Shown here piece by piece: positions 26,703 through 34,960 of a stretch of DNA of 64,000 nt (positions within the stretch are counted from its first letter, which is position 1; each line of letters starts with the position of its first letter). Both the position numbers and the translations under genes were made by a program. Location of the stretch: the NCBI GenBank assembly GCA_016716125.1, contig JADJWZ010000011.1:130914-194913 (forward strand), in the 5' to 3' direction. This stretch comes from Ignavibacteria bacterium. Lineage in GTDB: Bacteria; Bacteroidota; Ignavibacteria; Tepidaquicellales; Tepidaquicellaceae. The notes beneath the pieces are model-generated. The model worked only from the letters and a program-made list of their open reading frames with translations, ran no database searches and was not told where the DNA came from.

Positions 26703-27698
26703 ATGGAAAAAATAAAAGCCGGACTGTTTGGTCTCGGACATCTCGGAAAAACTCATTTGAAACTGATAAGAGAGATCTGCAGAGAAAGAGAAGATGTGGA
26801 GCTGACGGGAGTATTCGATACGGATCAGGTGAAAAATTCAGATGCTGCAAAAGAAACTGAGACAGAGATCAACAATTCATCTGATGAACTCATAGATAAG
26901 ATCAACACTGCAATAATCGTAACTCCGACTTCTACTCATTATGAACTTGCATCAAAGACCATTGGAAAAAATATTAACACATTCATAGAAAAGCCGGTGA
27001 CAGAGACATCGGAACAGGCGGAGAAACTGCTGAAGCTTTCAGAAAATAAAAAAATAAAAATTCAGATTGGTCATGTGGAAAGATTTAATCCCGCTATACT
27101 TTCTCTTGACGAATATAAAATATCGCCGCTGTTTATCGAGACGCACAGACTGGCTCAGTTCAATCCGCGCGGGACTGATGTATCCGTGATTCAGGATCTT
27201 ATGATACATGATATTGACATTATTCTCAACCTTGTAAAGTCTCCGGTAAAATCAATCAATGCAAACGGTGTTGCCATACTCAGTGAAAAGATTGACATAG
27301 CGAATGCCAGGATACAGTTTGAGAACGGCTGCGTTGCCAATATTACAGCATCGAGAATTTCACTCAATAAAATGAGAAAGATGAGACTGTTCCAGAAAAA
27401 TACTTATATCTCAATAGACTTTTTACAGAATACGTCAGAAGTTTTTAAATTATCGGGAGACGTGAATGAAAAAGGATTTGCAGTAACTGAAGTAGAGCAG
27501 GGTGACAAAAAAATGAAAATATTTTATGAAAAACCGCCGGTGCCTGAAGTGAATTCACTGAAGTATGAGCTTAATAAATTTTTCACTGCAATTCTCAAAG
27601 ATGATGAGCCGATAGTAACGCTCAATGACGGACTGCAGGCGCTTGAAGTAGCGAATAAAATAATTCATGAAATAGAAACTTCACAAACTATAAATTAA
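26703..27698 (+). CDS. Gfo/Idh/MocA family NAD(P)-dependent oxidoreductase
   Basis: A 331-aa enzyme with an N-terminal Rossmann fold ('AGLFGLGHLGKTHLK', about 6-20), the 'EKP' motif ('FIEKPVTET', about 97-105) and a C-terminal alpha/beta domain with the catalytic-type 'HDIDIIL' segment near 175. The 'IGHVERFNPA' sequence resembles UDP-GlcNAc 3-dehydrogenases (GnnA) that prepare amino-sugars for lipid A, but the substrate is inference; other sugar dehydrogenases share it. The next gene starts 9 bp later, in the same run. Confidence 0.8.
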   Translation: MEKIKAGLFGLGHLGKTHLKLIREICREREDVELTGVFDTDQVKNSDAAKETETEINNSSDELIDKINTAIIVTPTSTHYELASKTIGKNINTFIEKPVTETSEQAEKLLKLSENKKIKIQIGHVERFNPAILSLDEYKISPLFIETHRLAQFNPRGTDVSVIQDLMIHDIDIILNLVKSPVKSINANGVAILSEKIDIANARIQFENGCVANITASRISLNKMRKMRLFQKNTYISIDFLQNTSEVFKLSGDVNEKGFAVTEVEQGDKKMKIFYEKPPVPEVNSLKYELNKFFTAILKDDEPIVTLNDGLQALEVANKIIHEIETSQTIN

Positions 27699-27707
27699 TT
27701 TTTTAAA

Positions 27708-28577
27708 ATGTTTAGAATCGCACATATTTCAGATCCGCATTTATGCTTCACAGATAATAACGGCGGCGGGAAAGCATTTATAAAACTCATGGAAAATATC
27801 CGTGAGAAAAACTGTGATCATGTTATAATTTCCGGAGACATTGCTGACAATCCGCTGCCTGAAGATTTCAGGTTCGCTGCAGAACTTTTAAAAGAGTATG
27901 ATCTCACGGACTTTAACAGAATTACGCTTGTCCCGGGAAATCATGACATATTCGGCGGTGCTGATAAAGGTATAGAAGGAATTAAATTTATTTACGAATG
28001 CCGTCAGACTGATTATAAAAAAAACCTGGATCTGTTCACGGAAAATTTTGCCGGTGCATTTGATCCTTACAGGAATTTCCCGTTTGTGAAAATACTCGGC
28101 AACGCAGCGCTTATAGGGATCAACAGCATTGACAAATGGAGTCTTGATAAAAATCCCGAAGGTTCTAACGGAAGAATAAGCCCCGGAGACTATTCCAGAC
28201 TTGAAAAAATTCTCAAAAGCAAAAAGGTGAAAGGTCTGTATATAATAATTGTAATGCATCATCACTTTGCGCTTCCCGATGAGACGGAAGAAAATAAAGC
28301 TCATCCGTTATGGCTGAGAGTGATAGAATGGAAAATGAAACTTTACGGAAAGAAAAAACTGCTTGGACTTTTTGAGAAACATAAGGTTAAGCTTGTGCTT
28401 CACGGACATACGCATATTAATGAAATTTACACTGAAGGGAAAATTACATTAGTAAACAGCTCCGCGTCATCAATCCCGCTTACTGATGATCAGAAAAGAT
28501 ATTATCACATCATAGAAATTCCCGGCGCTGAAGATGATTCTAAAAAAATTAAAATTGAAAAAGTACAAGTAAACTGA
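27708..28577 (+). CDS. Calcineurin-like metallophosphoesterase
   Basis: A 289-aa phosphoesterase with all five metal motifs: 'SDPHL' (D-x-H), 'ISGDIADN' (GD), 'VPGNHDIF' (GNHD), 'VMHHHFALP' and 'LHGHTHIN' (GHTH). It belongs to the CpdA/Icc-like branch, whose members split cyclic nucleotides or phospholipid head groups; the substrate is unknown. No signal peptide is present, so it is cytoplasmic. Its stop codon overlaps the start of the CCA-adding enzyme by one base, which shows translational coupling. Confidence 0.85.
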   Translation: MFRIAHISDPHLCFTDNNGGGKAFIKLMENIREKNCDHVIISGDIADNPLPEDFRFAAELLKEYDLTDFNRITLVPGNHDIFGGADKGIEGIKFIYECRQTDYKKNLDLFTENFAGAFDPYRNFPFVKILGNAALIGINSIDKWSLDKNPEGSNGRISPGDYSRLEKILKSKKVKGLYIIIVMHHHFALPDETEENKAHPLWLRVIEWKMKLYGKKKLLGLFEKHKVKLVLHGHTHINEIYTEGKITLVNSSASSIPLTDDQKRYYHIIEIPGAEDDSKKIKIEKVQVN

Positions 28578-29977
28578 TGAAGATCGAAACTGAAAATAAG
28601 ATCATTAAGAAAATAGGGGAGATAGCGGACAGCAGAAATGTGTCCGCCTATCTGGTAGGCGGTTATGTAAGGGATCTGATAATGGGAAAGGAAGGTGTTG
28701 ATATTGACATTATGACGGAAGGCGACGGGATACAGTTCGCGAAGGATGTTTCAAAAGAACTCGGCGCAGAACTTAATTCAGTTTATAAAAATTTTGAAAC
28801 CGCGCTGCTGAATTATGAAAATTATAAAATAGAATTTGTATCTGCGAGGAAAGAGAGTTACGACAGGGGTTCGCGGAAGCCGTTAGTAGAGACTGCTACG
28901 CTTGAAGAGGACCTTTCGAGAAGGGATTTTACGATCAATGCGCTGGCGGCGTCAATCAATAAAAATAATTTCGGTGAAGTCATTGACAATTTTAACGGAC
29001 TAAAAGACATTGAAGCCGGAATTATCCGCACGCCGTTAGATCCGTTTAAAACATTTGACGACGATCCTTTGAGAATAATGAGAGCTGTACGGTTTGCTTC
29101 AAAATTTAATTTCAGGATAGAAGAGAATACTTTTAAGGCAATTACTGAAATGCGCGGAAGACTAACTGATGAAGGTGTAGTGTCTCAGGAAAGGATAACA
29201 AATGAGTTCTTGCAGATACTCATGACGGATAAACCTTCTGTCGGACTTGATCTGCTTTACAGATCGGGAGTGATGCAGGAGATTTTTCCGGAGATCGCGG
29301 AACTCGAAGGCGTGGATCAGAGAAATGATTATCATCATAAGAATGTATTTTATCATACATTAAAAGTAGTGGATAATATTTCAACAAAGACAGACGATCT
29401 CTGGCTGAGATTTGCAGCGCTTGTTCACGATATTGCAAAACCAAGGACAAAGAAATTTGTAGAGGGCACGGGATGGACATTTCATTCGCATGAAGAAGTC
29501 GGAGCGAGGATGATGAAGAAAATATTCAGAAAGCTGAAGCTGCCTATGACAAAGCTTGATTATGTGGAAAAGCTTGTGAGAATGCACCTGCGGCCGATAC
29601 CGCTTGCGAAGGACGATGTAACTGATTCGGCAATAAGAAGACTTGCAGCGGAAGCGGGTGAAGAGCTCGAAGATCTGCTGACATTGTGCCGCGCGGATAT
29701 TACTTCAAAGAATCCCGATAAGGTAAGTAAGTTTCTTGAAAATTATGACAGAGTGGAAAAGAGGATACTTGAAGTTCAGGAAAAAGACGAGCTCAGAAAT
29801 TTCCAGTCGCCTGTGAGAGGTGATGAGATAATGGAACTCTTCGGATTAGAGCCGGGTAAGGTCATTGGTATATTTAAACACAGGATAGAAGAGGCGATAT
29901 TAGAAGGGGAGATACCGAATGAGTATGGAGCTGCAAAGGAATATCTGATGAAGATAAAGGATGAGGTTTTGAATTGA
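28577..29977 (+). CDS. cca: CCA tRNA nucleotidyltransferase with HD domain
   Basis: A 466-aa class II nucleotidyltransferase. The head shows 'YLVGGYVRDLIMGKEGVDIDIM', that is the G-G-x-x-R-D motif and the D-x-D metal-binding pair (about residues 25-46). The template motif region 'RRDFTINALA' is near 116 and the 'DPLRIMRAVRFASKF' neck helix near 158. An HD domain follows ('FAALVHDIAKPRT', about 282-294). The enzyme adds or repairs the CCA end of tRNAs; poly(A) polymerase-type relatives have the same fold. It closes the five-gene run that begins at 24380. Confidence 0.88.
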   Translation: MKIETENKIIKKIGEIADSRNVSAYLVGGYVRDLIMGKEGVDIDIMTEGDGIQFAKDVSKELGAELNSVYKNFETALLNYENYKIEFVSARKESYDRGSRKPLVETATLEEDLSRRDFTINALAASINKNNFGEVIDNFNGLKDIEAGIIRTPLDPFKTFDDDPLRIMRAVRFASKFNFRIEENTFKAITEMRGRLTDEGVVSQERITNEFLQILMTDKPSVGLDLLYRSGVMQEIFPEIAELEGVDQRNDYHHKNVFYHTLKVVDNISTKTDDLWLRFAALVHDIAKPRTKKFVEGTGWTFHSHEEVGARMMKKIFRKLKLPMTKLDYVEKLVRMHLRPIPLAKDDVTDSAIRRLAAEAGEELEDLLTLCRADITSKNPDKVSKFLENYDRVEKRILEVQEKDELRNFQSPVRGDEIMELFGLEPGKVIGIFKHRIEEAILEGEIPNEYGAAKEYLMKIKDEVLN

Positions 29978-30006
29978 GCGCAACTCTGCATGTGAGAGTT
30001 CATTTT

Positions 30007-30033
30007 CGCTCCTAATCGGGGAGATTTGGAGCG
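30007..30033. repeat. Short hairpin repeat, left of vapBC
   Basis: CGCTCC (30007-30012) pairs with GGAGCG (30028-30033) around 'TAATCGGGGAGATTT'. A related copy lies at 30683-30712, on the other side of vapBC, in direct orientation ('CACTCCTAATCGGGAGATT...GAGTG'). The pair flanks the toxin-antitoxin module. Confidence 0.5.
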
Positions 30034-30066
30034 AGGGGAAAAAAGAATTCTGCTGTTAAAGTAGTA

Positions 30067-30410
30067 CTACATAATCTTAAGACCTGTCTTATCCGCAATC
30101 AAATCAAAGTCTTTATCACGATGAATTAAATGAACATCCCCTGCTTTCTCAAATCTCTGTACAAATCTGCCGCTCCGATCGATGATTCCATTTGGTCAAT
30201 CATCAATATTTCAAGATTCAGCATACTATGCTTAACTTTTAAATAATCTTCATCCTTGCGAATTCCCTGCAGTACTTCCTGTAAAATAAGAGGGCAAATA
30301 AATAACGGGTATTCCATTTCCAGATATTCTTTAACCAATTCTGTTTTTGCATTTGTTACTCCTTTAAAAAAATCTATCCAAACAGATGTGTCAACCAGAA
30401 CAGGGGTCAT
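30067..30410 (-). pseudogene. vapC: vapC PIN-domain toxin remnant with internal deletion
   Basis: The frame starts at the ATG at 30410, overlapping the vapB stop (TAATG). The PIN N-terminus is normal: 'PVLVDTSVWIDFF' with the first Asp, and 'ICPLILQEVLQGI' with the conserved Glu. After 'YRDLRKQGMFI' the frame stops at 30126. In the next frame the expected C-terminus follows at once: 'VHLIHRDKDFDLIADKTGLKIM', ending at 30067. The segment that normally joins the two, of the type 'R-K-T-x-D-x-L-I-A', which carries the third catalytic Asp, is missing. A deletion of roughly 15-20 codons with frame loss explains this. The RNase is therefore almost certainly inactive. A translation starting at 30446 would add only residues read from the vapB end. 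Confidence 0.82.
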
Positions 30411-30601
30411 TATACTTTTCTCATTTGATTGAGATCGCCTTCCCATTCAATTTTTCCGAAAAGATTTAATATTTTTTTCCTTTCATTCACCTTTATATAC
30501 GTTCTTAATGCTATGTCAATGATCTCTTTCTTTGTTTTCTTCTTATTTATTTTCCTGGCTTTTTCCATTAAGGTGTTGTCTATTTCAATGTTAGTTCTCA
30601 T
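30410..30601 (-). CDS. vapB: VapB-type antitoxin
   Basis: A 63-aa protein that starts 'MRTNIEIDNTLMEKARKI', the ribbon-helix-helix DNA-binding part of the VapB (DUF2191-like) family, followed by 'KKEIIDIALRTYIK'. The C-terminus 'IEWEGDLNQMRK' is the typical toxin-neutralising segment. It overlaps the vapC start by one base, the usual antitoxin-first layout. With vapC broken, the gene is probably an orphan antitoxin. It would repress its own promoter, which should lie in the AT-rich DNA at 30602-30660. Confidence 0.82.
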   Translation of the reverse strand: MRTNIEIDNTLMEKARKINKKKTKKEIIDIALRTYIKVNERKKILNLFGKIEWEGDLNQMRKV

Positions 30602-30832
30602 TTTTTTATTGTTGATTTATACACAAAATAAAATAAATTATACACATTAACAAATGCATAAACACAGAAAACGATTTATTTGCACTCCTAATCGGGAGAT
30701 TGAGAGCGAGTGTATTCTCATTAAAACCGGAAACATTTATTGACAGAACCTACCCTGATCAATCCTTTTGCAAAGGGGGGAGGGGACCCGGTGATTATAA
30801 TTAAAAGATTGCTTTGAGACTTTTACCAAAAG
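30602..30832. other. Intergenic DNA with repeat copies
   Basis: No gene. It holds the right copy of the vapBC-flanking hairpin repeat (30683-30712) and, near 30752-30792, a G-run segment ('GAACCTACCCTGATCAATCC' then 'GGGGGGAGGGGACCCGG') whose beginning recalls 36805-36850. Both look like remnants of dispersed repeats. Confidence 0.4.
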
Positions 30833-32317
30833 CTACTTTGTAAGAATCATCTTTTTCCTTTCGGAAAAATTTCCTGCTTCGATCTGATAAAAATAAACAC
30901 CGCTTGGAATTCCTTTAGCATCAAAGACTACTGTATGCGATCCCCGTGACATAAATTCATTTACCAGTATAGTAATTTCCTTACCGAGTATATCAAATAT
31001 TTTCAGTCTTACATTTTCTCCGGAAGGGATGTAGAAACTTATGCTGGTCGACGGATTAAATGGATTCGGATAATTATCATAAAGAATATGATCTTTTAGA
31101 ACCGTAACGAAATGCAGTTCTATTCCTGTAACGGTCAGAGTCCCTTCCTTAATGAAAATATCCGAGACGACATTTCCGTTACGTGAAGCTGTTGCTTCAA
31201 AATGGACCGCTATATCGCCGGAGCCCATAGCAGCAACTGATGAATTTCCCCTTCCGATATAAGCCGAAGTGCTGTCTTCAAAAACAAGGATCGGATCGCT
31301 GAAGACTCCGTTTTTGCCATGAACAAGAAAAGTTCCTCTCGGAAATGAAGAGTTACTGTTCTGATAGGTAACATATAATCTGCCGGTTTCATCAGTATCA
31401 ATAGCTCTGTAAAATGAAGGATTACCCACTGAAGGCGTAATAGCAACCGGAGCAGTAAAGACGCCTCCCGGTGTTCTGCTTAAGGTATATAATCTGTTGT
31501 CTGAAGATTTGCGGAAAATGACATGAACAGTGCTGTTATTATCAATCGTCATATCGGGATAGGAAATATTATCAGCTACACCGGTCGGGATCTCGGTAAG
31601 TGTTCCTGATTCATTGTTGAAATATTTTAACAATCCCGATCCAAAGCTTGCATTTGTAGTATAGGCAATATGAATTTTCCCAAGATCATCGGCTGCAATT
31701 TCTATATCATTCTCACTTCCTGCTTCAGCCGGACCGAGAGTAATTTCAGGACCGAGAATTCCGGAAATGTAATTGTATTTTTTGTAATAGGCATTATCCT
31801 GTCCTGTAACAAATGTGAAATAAACAAAATGAACGCTGCTGTCATTTTTACCGACAGCCATATAAGGCGTTGCTTTATTGATGCCGCCTGTTGTGATCCA
31901 TACGGAATCACCGAATCCTGTACCTGCATTTATGTTATTGGTATAGATCAGCTGAAATAAATTTCCTGCATCACGTCTTTCCCAACCTAAATGGATGTTC
32001 TCATTCTGATCAAATCCGAAAGTAATATAATTATCATCAACGGTATTGTCAGTAACCCTGAAAGGTGTCATTACACCGGAAACATTGTTCCAGTAAAAGA
32101 CTTCGCGCGTGGCGCTGTTCGTGCCGAGCTGCCTTGAATTCACCATGTGGATCCTGCCGGCGCTGTCGTATCTTATGTAGGCTCTGTAGTTGTAAAATTC
32201 GTCGGATACTACAGTATCGATGGGGAAGTTCAGATAGCTTTGAGCAGAAATAAATCCCGGGTGTGAGATCATTATTAAGAGAATAATGTAAACGGATACA
32301 AAATATTTCCTGATCAT
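30833..32317 (-). CDS. Secreted protein with type IX secretion C-terminal sorting domain
   Basis: The start is placed at 32317, because residues from there give a signal peptide (MIRKYFVSVYIILLIMI..., cleavage after 'SAQ'); an upstream ATG at 32431 would add 38 residues without such logic. The body (about 25-400) is beta-rich with repeated 'D-x-x-G-R/K-I/L-H/Y-V/M-x-Y/F' units ('YDSAGRIHMV', 'DQNENIHLGW', 'DDLGKIHIAY', 'DETGRLYVTY'), which suggests a six- or seven-bladed propeller. The last 85 residues are a T9SS sorting domain: 'NYPNPFNPSTSISFYI', 'LKIFDILGKEI', 'GVYFYQIEAG' and a basic end. It is secreted across the outer membrane; the target is unknown. Confidence 0.82.
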   Translation of the reverse strand: MIRKYFVSVYIILLIMISHPGFISAQSYLNFPIDTVVSDEFYNYRAYIRYDSAGRIHMVNSRQLGTNSATREVFYWNNVSGVMTPFRVTDNTVDDNYITFGFDQNENIHLGWERRDAGNLFQLIYTNNINAGTGFGDSVWITTGGINKATPYMAVGKNDSSVHFVYFTFVTGQDNAYYKKYNYISGILGPEITLGPAEAGSENDIEIAADDLGKIHIAYTTNASFGSGLLKYFNNESGTLTEIPTGVADNISYPDMTIDNNSTVHVIFRKSSDNRLYTLSRTPGGVFTAPVAITPSVGNPSFYRAIDTDETGRLYVTYQNSNSSFPRGTFLVHGKNGVFSDPILVFEDSTSAYIGRGNSSVAAMGSGDIAVHFEATASRNGNVVSDIFIKEGTLTVTGIELHFVTVLKDHILYDNYPNPFNPSTSISFYIPSGENVRLKIFDILGKEITILVNEFMSRGSHTVVFDAKGIPSGVYFYQIEAGNFSERKKMILTK

Positions 32318-32421
32318 CGTATTGTTTTTTATTTTTTTTAAAATATGAGATATGAAATTTATTAAAAAGTTATTTGCACTTGCAATTAATTTTGGTTTGA
32401 AACGGAGTTTCATTTTCAATT

Positions 32422-32447
32422 GCGTTCCCAAACGGAGTCTGGGAACG
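32422..32447. repeat. Dispersed hairpin repeat, second copy
   Basis: 'GTTCCCAAACGGAGTCTGGGAAC' can fold into a hairpin (GTTCCCA with TGGGAAC). It is related to the copy at 24117-24137. The 'GGGAACGCGCGG' end leads directly into the 16-bp tandem array, which seems to have grown out of this repeat. Confidence 0.5.
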
Positions 32448-32455
32448 CGCGGTTT

Positions 32456-32567
32456 GAGAACGCGCGGTAAAGAGAACGCGCGATAAAGAGAACGAGCGAT
32501 AAAGAGAACGAGCGATAAAGAGAACGAGCGGTAAAGAGAACGAGCGATAAAGAGAACGAGCGGTAAT
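32456..32567. repeat. Tandem array of seven 16-bp units
   Basis: Seven consecutive units of GAGAACG[A/C]GCG[A/G]TAAA cover 32456-32567 without spacers. Variation is confined to two positions plus the last base. Around it are partial units ('GGGAACGCGCGGTTT' at 32441 and 'GGGAACGAGCGGTAG' near 32580). It lies in the gap between the T9SS cargo gene and the 138-aa gene. Confidence 0.85.
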
Positions 32568-32668
32568 GAACGGAGTTTGGGAACGAGCGGTAGTAGTAAG
32601 ATGGATGGAAAATTAATGTTGCTGGATTTTTAAAACGTGCCGGTTAAATCATTTGATGAGATAAATTT

Positions 32669-33085
32669 CTATTTGGAAATACTATCGATCTTATCCTTAA
32701 TGATCTCAAGACTTTTTATGTCAAATGATCTGGAGCGGAGGTTATTAGAACTGAATTCACCCGGATCTAATGTGAATGCAAAACTGCCGAAGTTTTTTAT
32801 TACATCTTCAGGTTTGAATAATTTTAACTCATTTTCTTTTTCTTTAATCAGGGAAGCGAAAAACATTTTGTTTTCTTCGACGGCATCCTTTCCTTTGGTA
32901 ATGAATTTATTTAATTCCTTTTTAGGATTTTCAATGACAGGGGATGTAATGCTGTCGATTTTATCTTTTGTTTTTTGATCTATGGCGAATGGGTTTTTTG
33001 ATTCTTTTTCTTTTGAATCAACCGGCTCGTTTGAATTTTTTTCTTTAGCAGTCTCTTTACCTTTTGTTAACTCATTTTCTGTCAT
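32669..33085 (-). CDS. Hypothetical protein, highly charged
   Basis: A 138-aa protein without signal peptide or membrane segment. Residues 1-40 are a low-complexity Lys/Glu/Asn stretch, the remainder is probably helical ('KELNKFITKGKDAVEENKMFFASLIKEKENEL'). No family recognised. It follows the 86-aa membrane protein and the broken sigma factor on the same strand, so the three may be one transcription unit. Confidence 0.5.
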   Translation of the reverse strand: MTENELTKGKETAKEKNSNEPVDSKEKESKNPFAIDQKTKDKIDSITSPVIENPKKELNKFITKGKDAVEENKMFFASLIKEKENELKLFKPEDVIKNFGSFAFTLDPGEFSSNNLRSRSFDIKSLEIIKDKIDSISK

Positions 33086-33115
33086 TAAATTATCTTTATT
33101 ATTCCCTTTAAAAAA

Positions 33116-33376
33116 TTAAGTAAATAAAAAGACAAATAATATTACTCCAAATGCAGGTATGAGATATTTTGGGGAAAATAGGTCTGAGATATAATCTGTA
33201 AGACCTTTTTTCTTTACTGAAGGAGATTCAGATATTTTCTGATCTGCAGGATTCTTTTCTTCTTTGATAACTTCATCAAGTTTCAAATGCAGATTATCCA
33301 TAAAGGAATCCGAAGTTTTTACTTTCGGAAAATTCTTAACGTCTTCTAATATGTCGTATTTTTTCCTGTCTTTCAC
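33116..33376 (-). CDS. Small membrane protein, putative anti-sigma partner
   Basis: An 86-aa protein: a hydrophilic N-terminal part (1-65) with an amphipathic helix 'SDSFMDNLHLKLDEVIKEE', then one C-terminal transmembrane helix (about 68-85, 'KYLIPAFGVILFVFLF'). Its position 9 bp behind an ECF sigma factor and its topology fit a minimal anti-sigma factor, and the 'F-P-K-V-x-x-S-D-S-F-M-D-N-L' start resembles the sigma-adjacent proteins of this phylum. This is inference from context; no zinc-binding motif is present. Confidence 0.5.
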   Translation of the reverse strand: MKDRKKYDILEDVKNFPKVKTSDSFMDNLHLKLDEVIKEEKNPADQKISESPSVKKKGLTDYISDLFSPKYLIPAFGVILFVFLFT

Positions 33377-33385
33377 TGTAGTGTA

Positions 33386-33982
33386 TTAAATCTGCTCTAT
33401 ATATAATTTTACAAATATATTTTTCATATGTTCCCTTCCCCTGTTAATACGGGATTTAACAGTGCCTTCAGGGATGTTTAGTAATTCTGCTATTTTTTCG
33501 TATTCAAACTCCTCTTTATATCTCAATAGAATAACTTCTTTGAAAATATCATCAAGCTGATCAAACGATTTTTCCACACAATCTATTCTCCTCAGATAAT
33601 CATCATCGGATTCGTTCTCATCCGGTTCATAAATATATTCATCTGTCTGAAGATCCGCTTCACTTACATTCTCAATATCTATAGAATTATAATTCTTATC
33701 TTTATTATATTTATTTCTTACTGTATTAATTACGATCGTATAAAACCAGGTGGAAAACTTCGCTACATCCTTATATTTATCTTTATATCAGTAAAGTTTA
33801 ATAAATGAATCCTGCGTAAGATCTTCGGCATCGGAAATGTTATTTGTATATTTGTAAACAAAATTAATGATCCTTTCTTTATATCGAAACACAAGTTCAT
33901 CAAAAATTTTGACATCACCATTTTTCTGATATAACAGCATCAGTTCTTCATCTGTATATTCCCTGTAATTTAATAAATTCAA
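33386..33982 (-). pseudogene. ECF sigma factor with an in-frame TGA after region 2.2
   Basis: One continuous frame of 199 codons contains a complete ECF sigma factor except for codon 65, which is TGA (33788-33790). Before it: 'DELVFRYKERIINFVYKYT' and 'DAEDLTQDSFIKLY', region 2. After it: 'YKDKYKDVAKFSTWFYTIVINTVRNKY', the rest of region 2, an acidic linker, and region 4 with 'VILLRYKEEFEYEKIAELLNIPEGTVKSRINRG'. Many ECF factors carry Arg or Lys at this place, so AGA to TGA is a likely origin. The first product (64 aa) would lack promoter recognition; the C-terminal part might restart at 33577. Either the gene is dead or the base is a sequence error. Confidence 0.85.
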
Positions 33983-34587
33983 TCAGGTGGAATTTATATG
34001 TTTAATAAAGACAAATTAATTTATGAATTATCTTTAATTTATTCCACGTCAAATATTAGTTTCTTAGTAAACTAAACTTACAAGACCTGCCCCAAACCTC
34101 TTCAAATGTAAAGGGCTTATCTCATTCTGCAAAGAAGGCTAACATGTAAGAATAAGTACAAAATATTACGATACCAGACAAAATTTATACAATCCAGTGA
34201 CTTTGGGGAACGTATGAAAAATCGACCTGTATAATATTCTAAAAGGACGAACTAACGTAGCAAAAAAACAAAAGACTCTGAAATTGAAACAAAGACTGCT
34301 GAAAATAAAATGAAGACATGAAAATGAATAGAAATTAAGATAAGAGTTTATAAGAAAGATATAATATGCGGAAAAAAGAATTCTGATTTTCAGACAAAGA
34401 AAAGTAAATTGTGAAAAGACAATCCGGATATCAGATTGATAAGATAAATAAATGAAACAAAGTAATAATGGTCATAAAAAGATCAGTCCGGTAATAAAAA
34501 GAAGAACTTTAGTTATAAAATGATAAAGAATGAAAATTAAGAGTAGTCTATAAAATATCAAAAGACAGAAAATGAAGATCAAACAAA
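33983..34587. other. Gene-free, strongly purine-rich stretch upstream of the sigma factor
   Basis: No supportable gene on either strand. The plus strand is dominated by A and G from about 34130 on, with many 'GAAA', 'AAAGA' and 'ATGAAA' words. The part at 33983-34080 should hold the promoter of the sigma factor operon on the minus strand. It leads into the 21-bp repeats. Confidence 0.45.
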
Positions 34588-34678
34588 GAAGTGTAAATGT
34601 GAAACAAAGAAGAGTAAATGTGAAACAAAGAAATGAAAATGTGAAACAAAGAGATGTAAATGTGAAACAATTTTCAGT
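34588..34678. repeat. Degenerate 21-bp repeat preceding the main array
   Basis: Four imperfect units of the type 'AAACAAAGAAGAGTAAATGTG' (21 bp) with changes and short indels lie directly before the regular array and share its 'AAACAA-GAAGAGT' core. They look like older, diverged members of the same array. Confidence 0.6.
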
Positions 34679-34688
34679 GAAAGTCAAA

Positions 34689-34960
34689 CAATGAAGAGTG
34701 AAAGTCAAACAATGAAGAGTGAAAGTCAAACAATGAAGAGTAAAAGTCAAACAATGAAGAGTGAAAGTCAAACAATGAAGAGTGAAAGTCAAACAATGAA
34801 GAGTGAAAGTCAAACAATGAAGAGTGAAAGTCAAACAATGAAGAGTGAAAGTCAAACAATGAAGAGTGAAAGTCAACAATGAAGAGTGAAAGTCAAACAA
34901 TGAAGAGTGAAAATCAAACAATGAAGAGTGAAAGTCAAACAATGAAGAGTGAAAGTCAAA
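34689..34960. repeat. 21-bp minisatellite, about 13 units
   Basis: Thirteen tandem copies of CAATGAAGAGTGAAAGTCAAA. All are 21 bp except the ninth (34857-34876), which lacks one A. The only other differences are single substitutions in units 3 and 11. Because 21 is a multiple of 3, several frames stay open through it and give spurious heptapeptide repeats on both strands. Confidence 0.92.

Noticed and set aside
30410..30446. An upstream start for vapC at 30446.
   Set aside because: The added 12 residues are read from the end of vapB in another frame and do not belong to the PIN family; the ATG at 30410 overlaps the vapB stop in the usual way.
32318..32431. An upstream start for the T9SS protein at 32431.
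   Set aside because: The extra 38 residues precede a normal signal peptide, which would then be internal.
33788..33790. TGA in the sigma factor as a selenocysteine codon.
   Set aside because: ECF sigma factors are not selenoproteins, the position normally carries Arg/Lys rather than Cys, and no SECIS-like hairpin directly follows it.
32456..34960. The 16-bp and 21-bp arrays as CRISPR arrays.
   Set aside because: The units are directly adjacent without unique spacers, and no cas genes are in the window.
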